Shown: positions 1 to 8,880, numbered from the stretch's first letter. The stretch is DNA of 64,000 nt from Candidatus Nitrotoga sp. BS (GCF_927797785.1 NZ_CAKMLL010000043.1:1-64000), one strand, 5' to 3'. Numbers and translations are program-made. Notes: generated by a model from the letters alone, not told the origin.

Positions 1-62
1 AATGAGACAGGCACCATTGTTATTAGTTCCGTTAATTACGGTTCTCTACACTAGCAGTTAGC

Positions 63-473
63 TTGCGTGAACTAATGAATAAATGGTGCTTACATAATCC
101 AGACATAATCTTCGAGTTTGCATTTGAAGGTAATTTAAACGGTTTGAGTGAGATGATAAATATTACCGTATACCGCATTCTTCAGGAGGCACTCACCAAT
201 ATTTGCAGACACGCCTTGGCAAAGCGTGTTTCGGTGTGCTTGAGCCGCGAACCAGGTGAGACACCCGATGCCGAGGCAGTGTTCTTAAGAGTAACCGATG
301 ACGGCAAAGGTTTCGACCCAAATCAGGCACTAAATGGATTAGGGTTGCTAGGCATTCGTGAGCGGGTAATTGCAGTGGGGGGAGAGTTTTCCTCATTTAG
401 CGCTTCAGGCCACGGCGTTCGCATTGACGTTCGATTACCGCTTAAGTGTAAGCTGGAAAGAAGAAAGCAATGA
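63..473 (+). pseudogene. C-terminal fragment of a NarX/UhpB-type sensor histidine kinase
   Basis: The 136-residue reading frame (TTG at 63) holds only the ATP-binding half of a histidine kinase. An N-box with EALTN and RHA lies near residues 42-51, a G1 box DDGKGFD near 79-85 and a G2 box GLGLLGIRER near 92-101. This is the HATPase layout of the NarX/UhpB class. The phosphoacceptor region and any sensor domain are missing: the frame is closed by TAA at 33-35, and neither other frame of the first 60 bases reads as kinase. The gene is therefore either broken by a frameshift beyond the window edge or truncated. Its stop overlaps the start of the response regulator that follows (ATGA at 470-473), the usual coupling of a cognate pair. 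I infer that it is non-functional. Confidence 0.7.
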
Positions 474-1131
474 GTCTAAGCAATGTCGTTCAGCCGATTT
501 CAGTATTGCTGATAGACGATCATCCCGTGGTGCGCGACGGTTTTCGCCGCTTGCTTGAAAGTACAGCTGATATTCGAGTAGTGGCGGAAGCCGATGATGG
601 AGAAGCGGGCTATATTCTTTACCGGGCGATAAAACCCGATGTGGTGGTACTTGATCTTAATATGCCGGGTAGCGGTGGCCTGGAAACAATTCGTCGTATC
701 AGAGCGCATGATCCGGTTGCGCACATTCTGGTATTTAGTATGCACAATAATGAAACTATGGTGCAGCGCGTTCTGGAAATGGGCGCAACGGGTTATCTAA
801 CCAAGAAAAGCGGTCTCAATCAAATGACGCACGCGGTGCGTCAAGTAAAGCTGGGAAAAACATATATCGACCTTGAGCATATTTCGGACATCGTTGTTGA
901 CAGGCAGTTATTTCACGAGGCTCTAGATCCAATAAACGCGCTTTCCAAACGTGAATTTCAGCTGTTCAAGTTGATGGCTGAAGGCAATTCGATACTTGAA
1001 ATCGCCGAAAATCTTTCCATTAGTCCAAAACTGTTGGTGTTCATCACGCCAGCCTCATGAGAAAACTCAAACTGAAGAACGCTGCCCAGCTTGTTCGTTT
1101 CGCTATTCTTTGTGACATCATTTCTTTGTGA
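470..1131 (+). pseudogene. NarL/FixJ-type response regulator, frameshifted in its HTH domain
   Basis: A receiver domain fills residues 10-125, with acidic residues DDHP, a phosphoacceptor Asp in VVLDLNMPG and a conserved Lys in TKKSG. A LuxR-type HTH starts near residue 150 with LSKREFQLFKLMAEG. The open frame ends at 1060 just after NLSISPK, in mid-helix. Adding one A to the A-run at about 1026-1029 restores a normal HTH (TVGVHHASLMRKLKLKNAA and onward) that ends at TGA 1129-1131. This is a single-base deletion, or a sequencing error in a homopolymer. Without it the protein cannot bind DNA. The gene overlaps the kinase fragment by 4 bases, so the whole two-component system appears to be decaying. 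Confidence 0.8.
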
Positions 1132-1154
1132 CTTAGGCCTAAAAATACTAACAT

Positions 1155-1964
1155 ATGAAAAATATTGCCAAAGCAATGCAGCAGCAAATTGATCAGATGA
1201 TTGCCTGGATGACTAAGCCTCAAACGAATGTTGAAACCGATAAGCCTTATTTAACAGAGCGCGAAGGAATCCTGGCGTTGCATTTTGATGCCTTGTACGT
1301 ACAAAGCGGGATGTGTATTGAACAGCCAGACACGCTGGTCTTTAGTTATACCAGAGTCATGATGAGTTTTTTGTTGTTTGATCCATCACCCAAGCGTATC
1401 GCAATGATAGGGTTAGGCGGCGGTTCACTGGCTAAGTATTGCTACCGCTATTTGCCACAGACAAAAATTACGGTTGTCGAAATTAATCCCGATGTGATCG
1501 CACTGCGTAATGAATTTGCAATCCCTGCAGACGACACGCGCTTTCAAGTGGTGCTGGGCGATGGAGCCGAGTGGGTTGCAGATCCCGCCAATCAGCCGAA
1601 TGTACTGATGGTGGATGGATTTGATGCGGCTGGATTATCCGTTCAATTAGGCAGTCAGCAGTTTTATGATGATTGCTTCGCATCCTTGGCTGACAACGGC
1701 ATTTTGGTGGTCAACTTGTGGGGCAGCCATGCGCACCTCGATGAATATTTGGCACGCATCCACAACAGTTTTGCTAGCCACCTAGTGGTTGTTGAAACGG
1801 AGGATCGCTTCAATAAAATCGTCCTTGCCGTGAAAAATATTAAGTTTCCGCCCCCCGCATCCATAATACGGCACCATGCAAAATTGCTTTGCTCGTCGCA
1901 CTCGTTGAATTTTCAAGCGAAATCAAACAAGTTGATTCGTGCCTTGTCAATCGGCGCTATCTGA
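1155..1964 (+). CDS. Spermidine synthase-like (SpeE-fold) protein
   Basis: This 269-residue protein has the Rossmann fold of the polyamine aminopropyltransferase family. It shows a glycine-rich GLGGGSLAKY motif near residues 86-95, an acidic strand end VVEINPDV near 107-114, and ALGDGAEW-like and MVDGFDAAG segments that match the motifs following the nucleotide site. The usual catalytic DxTDP motif of true spermidine synthases is replaced by VDGFDAAG. It may therefore be one of the many SpeE-like paralogues of unknown substrate rather than a true spermidine synthase. The last 35 residues are basic and poorly conserved in appearance. No Shine-Dalgarno sequence is obvious before the ATG at 1155. 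It stands alone, downstream of the decayed two-component pair. Confidence 0.7.
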   Translation: MKNIAKAMQQQIDQMIAWMTKPQTNVETDKPYLTEREGILALHFDALYVQSGMCIEQPDTLVFSYTRVMMSFLLFDPSPKRIAMIGLGGGSLAKYCYRYLPQTKITVVEINPDVIALRNEFAIPADDTRFQVVLGDGAEWVADPANQPNVLMVDGFDAAGLSVQLGSQQFYDDCFASLADNGILVVNLWGSHAHLDEYLARIHNSFASHLVVVETEDRFNKIVLAVKNIKFPPPASIIRHHAKLLCSSHSLNFQAKSNKLIRALSIGAI

Positions 1965-2099
1965 TGAGCATTCTTGATGGTTGTGCGCTGTCATTGGGTG
2001 GCAGAAAAAATATTTCGGCGAGCTCGTTAGGTTGAGCTGCATGAAATGATGCTCAACATCTCAATTACGCATGGCCAAATGGCCTGGCGGATTTAAGAC

Positions 2100-2250
2100 T
2101 TAAGGGCACCTAAAAAATCGCAATACTGCGAGCAGTCGCTCTGAAGCTTGCTTGCTTACTCCGCTTCGTCACAATACGGCGTTGCCCGAAAAAATTATAG
2201 CTCACATATCAACTATATGCTGCGCACAAATTTTTTTATCGTGCCTCGTC
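2100..2250. repeat. Dispersed AT-rich repeat, copy 1
   Basis: This intergenic stretch lies between two convergent genes. It begins with GGGCACCTAAAAAATC and contains a core of A-run, about 30 bases with TATATGCTGCGC, then a T-run. The core closely matches the segment at 43876-43932, and the same overall plan recurs at 62541-62695. It probably works as a bidirectional terminator for the genes on either side. See the repeat-family finding. Confidence 0.6.
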
Positions 2251-3406
2251 ACAGTTCTTGAGCAAGACTTGTGTAGTCGGTATAGCCTTCTGCGCTGCCG
2301 CCATAGAAGGTGGTCTGATCGGCGGCATTGAGATGCGCGCGGGTGCGAAAGCGTTCCGGTAGGTCGGGATTGGCCAGAAATTTGCGGCCAAAGGCGATCA
2401 AGTCTGCCTTGTCTTGTTGCAACCAGGCTTCGGCTGTCTCGCGGTCAAAGCCGCCGGCCAGGATCAGGGTGCCGTGGAATTTTTCCCGTATCAGCTTCAG
2501 CATCCGCAGTGCGGCTGGGTCGGGAGTTGCGCCACTTTCAAGCGCGGCCGCGGCTGGATTGATAACATGAAGGTAGGCGAGCGGATAGTCGTTTAACTTT
2601 TCGGCGATGTAACCGAAGGTTGCTTCGGGATTGTCGTCACTTATGTCGTTGAACGTGCCAAGTGGTGATAGACGCACACCGACACGATCCGCCCCCCATA
2701 TTTCAATAGCTGCATCGACTATTTCCAGAAGCAGCCGTGCCCGATTTTCGACTGAGCCACCATATTCATCGTTGCGACGATTGGTGTGGGAATTGATAAA
2801 TTGATCGAGCAAATAACCGTTGGCGCTGTGAATTTCCACGCCATCAAAGCCCGAAATTAGCGCATTCTTGGCCCCGCGTACATACTGCCGAACAATGTAG
2901 GGTATCTCCTCGATCTGCAAGGCTCGCGGGGTTACGAATGGCACCATTTCGCCCTTGCCGTTTTTATTCTCAATGAATGCTTCTCCGCTAGGCTTGATGG
3001 CCGACGGAGCGACTGGCAGCATATTGTCGGGTTGCAGCGCTGGATGGGAAATGCGTCCAACATGCCATAGCTGCATGAAGATTAAACCACCAGCCTCATG
3101 CACTGTGTTGGTAACATTCCGCCAGCCATCGATTTGCTCACGACTGTGGATTCCTGGCGTCCAAGCGTAACCCTGACCCTGCATTGAGACTTGAGTCGCT
3201 TCGCTAACGATGAGCGCCGCCGAAGCCCGCTGTGCGTAATAAAGCGCATTGAGATGGGAAGGGGTATTGCCTGGTTGGTGGGCGCGTGAACGCGTTAGTG
3301 GCGCCATAACGATCCGGTAAGGAAGTGTGTAACGACCCAGCCGGACAGGCTGAAACAGCCGCTCTTCTGGAGTTGTTGGGAGAGAGGATGTGTTGGATAG
3401 TGTCAT
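2249..3406 (-). CDS. Old yellow enzyme family flavin oxidoreductase (NemA-like)
   Basis: This FMN-dependent ene-reductase reduces activated C=C bonds, nitro compounds or N-ethylmaleimide-like electrophiles with NAD(P)H. The TIM barrel is complete at 385 residues. Family signatures are PLTRSRA near the N-terminus, QLWHVGRISHP, the substrate-binding HSANGYLLDQF (His and Asn that hold the substrate), RRNDEYGGSVENRARLLLEI, and the FMN phosphate region LAGGFDRETA and LIAFGRKFLANPDLP. I chose the ATG at 3406 because GGAG lies 8 bases before it; an in-frame ATG 21 bases upstream lacks such a site. It is a single-gene unit with a promoter region shared with the divergent nadC. An odd palindrome lies 220 bases upstream. 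Confidence 0.9.
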   Translation of the reverse strand: MTLSNTSSLPTTPEERLFQPVRLGRYTLPYRIVMAPLTRSRAHQPGNTPSHLNALYYAQRASAALIVSEATQVSMQGQGYAWTPGIHSREQIDGWRNVTNTVHEAGGLIFMQLWHVGRISHPALQPDNMLPVAPSAIKPSGEAFIENKNGKGEMVPFVTPRALQIEEIPYIVRQYVRGAKNALISGFDGVEIHSANGYLLDQFINSHTNRRNDEYGGSVENRARLLLEIVDAAIEIWGADRVGVRLSPLGTFNDISDDNPEATFGYIAEKLNDYPLAYLHVINPAAAALESGATPDPAALRMLKLIREKFHGTLILAGGFDRETAEAWLQQDKADLIAFGRKFLANPDLPERFRTRAHLNAADQTTFYGGSAEGYTDYTSLAQEL

Positions 3407-3427
3407 AATAGTCTCCGATCGGAACAA

Positions 3428-3819
3428 TTAGCGTGCCATCACAATATATTAAGCTGTGATACAAGATGGCATGAGGTGCGAAATGGGGCGGAAGTATTTT
3501 CTCCTGCTCTGATTGCCCGACCAGAGAACCACTCGACATTGTTACATGAAAATAATACCTGCCTCATTTTAAGTGGAACATGATTTGAGAATGCTCATAG
3601 GGTGGCAGCGGAAAAAAATTAAATAAGCAAATTGCTTACTTGGGATAAGAGGTTTGCAGGCAGAGCTGTCGTGGTTAAGCTAAGTGATACACGCCCTGGC
3701 TCAAAAAATGCCGGAGGATATTGATGTGCGAGGAGTTTCTGGCTGTACTTGCTCATCGGTTAAAATGAAATTTATTATTTGTTAATGAGCCCGCTATGGG
3801 CGTCGAAGGCTAAATTAAA
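3428..3819. other. Intergenic region between the old yellow enzyme gene and nadC
   Basis: About 390 bases separate two divergent genes. No plausible coding frame was seen. The only clear structure is the perfect odd palindrome TAAGCAAATTGCTTA at 3624-3638, operator-like in form. A similar but less perfect AAATAAGTAAATTGCC string occurs at about 6604-6619 in another divergent intergenic region. Confidence 0.5.
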
Positions 3820-4665
3820 ATGATCAACCAACATGAACTGGCCACCCATATTAATGTCAGCGTAACTACCGCTCTCGATGAAGACTTGCGCGGCGGTGAC
3901 CTCACCGCACCACTAATTCCCCAGCATGCAAAAGCACAGGCCACTGTGATAACGCGCCAAGATGCAGTGCTATGCGGCACAGCTTGGTTTGATGCGTGTT
4001 TCCATGCAATGGATAAAAATTGCATCATTCATTGGCTTGCTCAGGATGGCGATGTTGTAACAGCCAAGCAAACGCTGTGCGAGATACGCGGAGATGCACG
4101 TGCGATGCTGACAGCAGAACGGTGCGCGCTCAATTTTTTGCAGACACTTTCCGCTACCGCCACGCAAACTCGGCATTATGTCGAGGCGGTGCGCGGCACG
4201 CACGCGAAAATTCTGGATACACGCAAGACACTGCCTGGTCTACGCATAGCGCAGAAATATGCTGTAAAAACGGGAGGGGGACATAACCAGCGGATTGGTT
4301 TATTTGATGGCGTGCTGATTAAGGAGAATCACATCCTGGCTGCGGGTGGTATTCGTCCTGCATTGGAACAAGCTTTCCGCATTGCCTCTGAGGATATAAG
4401 CATTCAAGTTGAAGTAGAAAATATGGAACAACTGAGTGAAGCGCTAGATGCTGGTGCCGAGCTAATTTTGCTCGACAATTTCGATCTCGATAGTCTGCGT
4501 GCTGCTGTTAGATTCACTGCCGGACGCGCCGAACTGGAAGCCTCCGGTGGCGTTACTCTTGATAAAGTACGCGCTATCGCCGAGACCGGCGTAGAGCGCA
4601 TTTCCATTGGTAGCCTGACAAAAGATATACTGGCTGTAGATTTATCGATGCGGTTTGAAATTTAA
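3820..4665 (+). CDS. nadC: Nicotinate-nucleotide pyrophosphorylase (quinolinate phosphoribosyltransferase)
   Basis: The enzyme converts quinolinate and PRPP to nicotinate mononucleotide, the last step of the de novo pathway before NadD. The 281-residue length is typical. Visible signatures are the N-terminal EDLRGGDLTA, the LNFLQTLSATAT segment, the active-site block ILDTRKTLPGLR followed by KYAVKTGGGHNQR, LIKENHI, and the barrel strands VEVENMEQL and LILLDNF, ending with ASGGV and ERISIGSLT. All basic residues known to bind quinolinate and phosphate appear to be present. nadA and nadB are not in the window. The next gene, trxC, follows after 46 bases and may be co-transcribed. Confidence 0.95.
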   Translation: MINQHELATHINVSVTTALDEDLRGGDLTAPLIPQHAKAQATVITRQDAVLCGTAWFDACFHAMDKNCIIHWLAQDGDVVTAKQTLCEIRGDARAMLTAERCALNFLQTLSATATQTRHYVEAVRGTHAKILDTRKTLPGLRIAQKYAVKTGGGHNQRIGLFDGVLIKENHILAAGGIRPALEQAFRIASEDISIQVEVENMEQLSEALDAGAELILLDNFDLDSLRAAVRFTAGRAELEASGGVTLDKVRAIAETGVERISIGSLTKDILAVDLSMRFEI

Positions 4666-4711
4666 TCTATCGTTCCCCATGTAGAGAGTATTCACAACTG
4701 AGGTTTAAATC

Positions 4712-5146
4712 ATGAGCGACTCTATAAATATCGTCTGTCCGAGTTGCGATGCGGTGAACCGTATTCCTTCTGGAAAGTTAAGCAGCCAGCCGAACTGCGG
4801 CAAATGCAAACAAGCTCTGTTTAACGCGCATCCGATTGAGCTGAACAGCAAGAACTTCGAGAAGCATATTACGCGTAACGATATACCGGTTTTGGTGGAT
4901 TTCTGGGCACCATGGTGTGGACCCTGTCGCATGATGGCACCCGCCTTTATACAAGCAGCAGAGAAACTGGAGCCGGGTATTCGTTTAGCTAAACTAAATA
5001 CAGAAGAAGCGCAGGAACTGGGCACGCGCTATAACATCCGCAGCATTCCCACCTTGGCAATCTTTAAAAATGGAAGTGAGGTGGCAAGGCAGGCAGGTGC
5101 CATGGATGTGGCCGGCATTGTGTCATGGGCTCGTGCTAATGTTTGA
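4712..5146 (+). CDS. trxC: Thioredoxin 2 (zinc-containing thioredoxin)
   Basis: This 144-residue cytoplasmic disulfide reductase has the TrxC plan. An N-terminal zinc ribbon carries four cysteines (C9, C12, C29, C32), followed by a thioredoxin fold with the active site WCGPC at 68-72 and the cis-proline segment RSIPTLAIF. TrxC serves the oxidative stress response and accepts electrons from thioredoxin reductase. A GAGG Shine-Dalgarno lies 9 bases before the ATG. It lies 46 bases after nadC on the same strand. Confidence 0.95.
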   Translation: MSDSINIVCPSCDAVNRIPSGKLSSQPNCGKCKQALFNAHPIELNSKNFEKHITRNDIPVLVDFWAPWCGPCRMMAPAFIQAAEKLEPGIRLAKLNTEEAQELGTRYNIRSIPTLAIFKNGSEVARQAGAMDVAGIVSWARANV

Positions 5147-5149
5147 AAC

Positions 5150-5450
5150 ACCAAGCACATGCTTTACCTTTGGTTGTTTCGATTGTCGGCCATCAACTGG
5201 TAAATGTAGTCGGTGAAAGTCCGGTACGATTTAAAGTGGGTCATCATCTTGGCACTGAGTCATGCGTTTGTCGTTATGAGCGGCAATCGCAGTTATAACA
5301 GGGGAAATTGGACAGTCGTAAACACTGACTATCTTGAAAAGCAACGTTGCGCAGGAACCGAGAGTAATGTAATGATGCCCGACGGTAGTTTGTCGGGCAA
5401 GGTGGGGAAGATAGACCGATACTTTATGTTCGGTTCACCCTGATGCTATA
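5150..5450 (+). other. Non-coding segment, possibly the 5' part of a dead group II intron
   Basis: This stretch follows trxC and contains a 76-codon open frame (5213-5443) with no recognisable protein family. Features such as GGTGAAAGTCCGG at 5210-5222, GGAACCGAGAGTAATG, and the inverted pair GCCCGACGG and TTGTCGGGC (5379-5401) recall the 5' domain I of bacterial group II introns. No maturase gene and no domain V/VI were found nearby. If it is an intron it is a short remnant. The identification is tentative. Confidence 0.25.
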
Positions 5451-6440
5451 TGAACCTGTACCTTGAGCCTTGTTATAGTGTCGAACCTGGGCAAAGTATT
5501 GTCCTGGAATGAGTTCAACTGCAATTTTTGAATTTAGCCCAAAGCCGCCATCGTCGTCTTCGGCGATCAAGCCAGTCTGACTGTTGGGGCCGAATAATTT
5601 CATCACTACATCGGTCTGACCGTCCGTTTGTATGATATAGCGACCACTCTTTTTTACGGTGAATTTGAATAGGTCTTCTTCACCAGGCTTGCCGATCGAA
5701 GTCGATACTGGTGCTGCATTGACACCCAACTCGATCGCTTGAACCGCAGCGTGCGGATAGGCTTGTTCGCTGGCGATGAATACCTTATCCAGCGCTGACA
5801 ACGCATTATTCTCTTTGGTGCCATGGCCGCTTTTGACCCAAGTGTCAGGAAAGAAGTAAAGCATGATCGAATCGGGATCGAATTCCGTCCCCTTGATCTG
5901 ATTAACCGCATACTTTTCCAAAACATTGTGCCGAATTTGATCTGGGGTCCAATTATTGGGCGGGCCGCTTAGGTCACGGAGAACGACTTCCTCGTTCCAT
6001 TCAATGCCCCCAGATGGATTTTGATGTTCGTGTGCTAGACCGATTGTATGGCCAAACTCATGGGCGGCAGTGCCACCATCGAGAAATCCAAGGTTCATCG
6101 TGGGCTGATCGCGGGGAATTGATAGACAATCTGTACCCATATAGGACCACGCTCCATCCGAGGAATTAAAGGCAATGCGAATCTCTGCGTCGGGCGCGTT
6201 GTTAAACTCGAATTTCAGATTTGCATGCGGAAGCCACCATAGCGCTTGTTCTTTGGCAATTGCTTGCTGGGCAGCGGTCCCACCCATGAATCGAACTCGT
6301 AATGTCGATCCATTGATCCACATCTTTCTAAAAACGAAGACCGCCTGCACTGGCCCAGTGCCTAGCCTGATAGTCTGTTGCGGGCGGACAAGATCGAGCG
6401 GCAGAAGTCTGTCGTGACAAATTTTTAAATTCTCTTTCAT
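5424..6440 (-). CDS. Zinc metallopeptidase (astacin/matrixin-like) with C-terminal PPC-type domain
   Basis: The catalytic site HEFGHTIGLAHE (H127, E128, H131, H137) fits the metzincin pattern HExxHxxGxxH, with a following His-Gln-Asn-Pro that resembles astacin. Residues 225-338 look like a bacterial pre-peptidase C-terminal beta domain (EEDLFKFTV, GRYIIQTDG, DDDGGFGLNS, GQYFAQV). I set the start at the ATG at 6440 because AAGGAGATCACC directly precedes it; the frame is open 39 bases further. No signal peptide is visible at this start, which is odd for a family normally secreted and suggests another export route or a leaderless effector. It stands alone, divergent from the exported protein at 7000. 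Confidence 0.8.
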   Translation of the reverse strand: MKENLKICHDRLLPLDLVRPQQTIRLGTGPVQAVFVFRKMWINGSTLRVRFMGGTAAQQAIAKEQALWWLPHANLKFEFNNAPDAEIRIAFNSSDGAWSYMGTDCLSIPRDQPTMNLGFLDGGTAAHEFGHTIGLAHEHQNPSGGIEWNEEVVLRDLSGPPNNWTPDQIRHNVLEKYAVNQIKGTEFDPDSIMLYFFPDTWVKSGHGTKENNALSALDKVFIASEQAYPHAAVQAIELGVNAAPVSTSIGKPGEEDLFKFTVKKSGRYIIQTDGQTDVVMKLFGPNSQTGLIAEDDDGGFGLNSKIAVELIPGQYFAQVRHYNKAQGTGSYSIRVNRT

Positions 6441-6999
6441 GGTGATCTCCTTGTAAGAAAAAGCTGAATTCTCAGTCAATGTTCATGTCATTCTGATGCA
6501 TCCTCGGGTAACCGCTTTTACAAGCAGCTCATATCGAACTCTCGTATTTCACTGGAAGCTATCATTCTAGCAAGGTCCTACATAGTAGGGCTACACCTAA
6601 AAAACAAATAAGTAAATTGCCTATTTTTTGATTATAGGGAGATACGTAAAATAGTCTATGCACAAGAACTTGCAATATTTCTGATGCCGCTACGATTTAG
6701 AGGGATCAGAGAGTTTCAATGAAAATGAATAACGCTTGATGAAATACTCAGTCTACCGAAATGCACCATTTCATTGACGCGCAGATGGGCAGTGTCCGCC
6801 AAGAGTTGAGGCTAATTACTGCACGTATTTGTCATGGGTAGGAGGGCAGCAATATCTGGAAGCGTCCACTGCAAAGCGATTGGGAAATTTTTGTTAAGAA
6901 AATCATTGAATGCTTGAGCATCGTCGCTACATAAAGAAGCAAGTAAAATAAAAAATGTGTTTATCATAAGTTTTTATGTATAACTCTGGGAGTCAAAAA
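6441..6999. other. Long intergenic region between two divergent genes
   Basis: About 560 AT-rich bases separate the metallopeptidase and the exported protein. I found no coding frame with family features. At 6589-6650 the sequence CACCTAAAAAACAAATAAG resembles the inverted end of the dispersed repeat seen at 2104, 43831 and 62541, but the rest of that repeat is not evident. Promoters for both flanking genes must lie here; no clear -35/-10 pair stood out. Confidence 0.4.
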
Positions 7000-7956
7000 A
7001 TGTTAAATCTTAAAATCATAGTGGCATTGCTGTGCTTTTTAATTTGCTCTCCCGCTTGGGCATTCATGCCAGCTGCCGGAATGTGGGGGGTTGATTCTGA
7101 GGATAATGGACTTCCCGGCAGAGGGTTCCAGATTGAGGCAGAAAACGGAACAGTCGTTTTTACATATTTCGGATACCGAGCAGATGGCAGCAGTGTATTT
7201 TATTTCGCGGCTGGCCCAATTGTAAATAATACCTTTACAGCCTCTCTTCTTGATTTGCGGGGAGGGACATCGTTAGGTGGGCCACATCAAAACGCGTCTT
7301 TATTAGACCCAGCTGGCACCGTTACAATTATTTTTTCAAGCGGAAAGCATGGCATCATTTCGTTGCCCAGTGAGCCACAAAGAGCTATGTCAAAGAGGCC
7401 ATTTGGATATTTCGACGGGCATGATGGATTGCTAGGGACATGGTTGTTCACGAGGATACAAGGCCTAACTCCGTATTCTCAGATGAAAAATTTAATCAAT
7501 AACACTGGAAAATCAACCGATACAGGTAATGGCATTGTTACGACGGCAGCATTAGATTTTCTTTGTGAGTATCAGATTTCAGGGGAACTTGCTGGGATAG
7601 TGTTATGTGGTGATCTCGCGGAAGTGGTAGGATCGTCGTTCTATGTCCTAAAATATTCAGGTGATAGGGGTGAGGGTGTCGCGGCTGTGCAATTATCTTC
7701 AAGTGGGGATTTTAGCGCCGACCAAGAAATGCATGCTCTCAGGATATCGACAAAAAATGGCATCGAAACGGGACTAAATGACGGAACAGGAGAGTCCATA
7801 TCAGTCAAATCTCAATTAGCTCCTGCGCAGGTATCCACTCAAAACTTGAAGAGGGTGGTCACTGATAAGCCGTTGTCATTGGAGGATGTGAGAACAGTTG
7901 AGGCTCTTAAAATATGGGCTTCTAAAGCTCAGGCAATTGTGCAGCAGGTTCCGTAG
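7000..7956 (+). CDS. Exported protein of unknown function
   Basis: A 318-residue protein begins with a classical signal peptide: two lysine-poor N-terminal residues, a hydrophobic core IIVALLCFLI and cleavage after AWA. I chose the ATG at 7000 because GGGAG precedes it by 7 bases; an in-frame ATG lies 24 bases upstream. After the signal the sequence GMWGVDSEDNGLPGRGFQIE, then TVVFTYFGYRADGSSVFYFAAG, recalls the short beta repeats found in exported betaproteobacterial proteins with the theme GxWxxxxxxGxGxxxxxxxG followed by WYxxDGxxxWY. The function is unknown. It is a single-gene unit followed by an IS630 relic. Confidence 0.7.
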   Translation: MLNLKIIVALLCFLICSPAWAFMPAAGMWGVDSEDNGLPGRGFQIEAENGTVVFTYFGYRADGSSVFYFAAGPIVNNTFTASLLDLRGGTSLGGPHQNASLLDPAGTVTIIFSSGKHGIISLPSEPQRAMSKRPFGYFDGHDGLLGTWLFTRIQGLTPYSQMKNLINNTGKSTDTGNGIVTTAALDFLCEYQISGELAGIVLCGDLAEVVGSSFYVLKYSGDRGEGVAAVQLSSSGDFSADQEMHALRISTKNGIETGLNDGTGESISVKSQLAPAQVSTQNLKRVVTDKPLSLEDVRTVEALKIWASKAQAIVQQVP

Positions 7957-8080
7957 TCACGCATTCATTACTTTGAGGCAGAGGGTGGCGTAGTGTGCGC
8001 TGAGTCGCGCGTAGTTCAGGAGGGTTAAATATCAAGTCCCGCCTGTTTTATAGACGCGTTTAACAATTAAATCTTGTTCT

Positions 8081-8367
8081 TTGTACCATAGTAAGCGCGA
8101 GAACGCGGGACCTATCTCTACAGTCACGAACCTAGGCAAGGTCAGGTGGATAATGTTGAATGGTGCGTTGGATTCAGATCAACTCATCGTGTTTCTGAAG
8201 CGATTGATGAAAGACACCAAGCGTAAGGTATATCTGATTCTGGATAACTTGCGAGTCCACCATGCCAAGCTGGTTAAGGCATGGCTCGCGAAACATCAGG
8301 ACGAGATTGAAGTGTTTTATCTGCCGAGTTGCAGCCCTGAGTTGAATCCAGATGAAATGCTGAATGC
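8081..8367 (+). pseudogene. IS630-family transposase remnant
   Basis: The frame reads through the catalytic half of an IS630/Tc1-type DDE transposase: TVTNLGKVRW, then VYLILDNLRVHHAKLVKAWL with the second Asp of the triad, and FYLPSCSPELNPDE with the final Glu. Homology stops at DEMLNA near 8367, where the universal stress gene on the other strand begins to overlap. No N-terminal helix-turn-helix and no terminal inverted repeats were found. It is a dead internal fragment. Confidence 0.75.
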
Positions 8368-8370
8368 CGG

Positions 8371-8796
8371 TTATTTTATCAGGGTCACCGGAACCTCGAC
8401 CAGATGTATGACCTTGGTGGCGACTGAACCGATCATCATGGCAGCTACCGGACTTAAGCCACGGGTGCCCATGATGATTGAGTTGCAATGTGTGTCGTGC
8501 ACATGCCGTGCAATTTCGTTGGCGGGTGAGCCGGCGCACCAATGCACTTGGTAGGGTACTCCCTCCGTGTCGAGAATCTGCTTGGCAGATCGCAGAGTGC
8601 GGTCGGCTTCGTCGGCTTGCCGATTATGCTCGGTTTCCTGTGCGGACAAGTTGGCGTACACCTTCATTAGTATAGGATCCTGCACATGCAGCAGTTCTAG
8701 CTGTAAATCGGGAAGGTCTTTTGCCACAGATGCTGCATACCGCACCGCTCGTAAAGAATTGTCCGAACCGTCGCAGGGGATCAATATTTTTCGCAT
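8371..8796 (-). CDS. Universal stress protein (UspA family, ATP-binding type)
   Basis: This 141-residue single-domain USP has MRKILIPCDGSDNS at the start and the nucleotide motif GTRGLSPVAAMMIGSVATKV near the end. That motif fits G-2x-G-9x-G-S/T, so it should bind ATP. The start at 8796 has a strong GGAAGG Shine-Dalgarno. An FNR-like box lies at 8906-8919, 110 bases upstream, which suggests induction under oxygen limitation, as is known for several USP genes under FNR or ANR. Its 3' end abuts the IS630 remnant, so an insertion once landed just downstream. Confidence 0.9.
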   Translation of the reverse strand: MRKILIPCDGSDNSLRAVRYAASVAKDLPDLQLELLHVQDPILMKVYANLSAQETEHNRQADEADRTLRSAKQILDTEGVPYQVHWCAGSPANEIARHVHDTHCNSIIMGTRGLSPVAAMMIGSVATKVIHLVEVPVTLIK

Positions 8797-8880
8797 GCTG
8801 GTTTCCTTCCAAAAGTGTTGATCGGCGGTATTCGATGCAGCGTTTGAATTAAAACGTCTCGTCGCATGATATGCGCCAAG

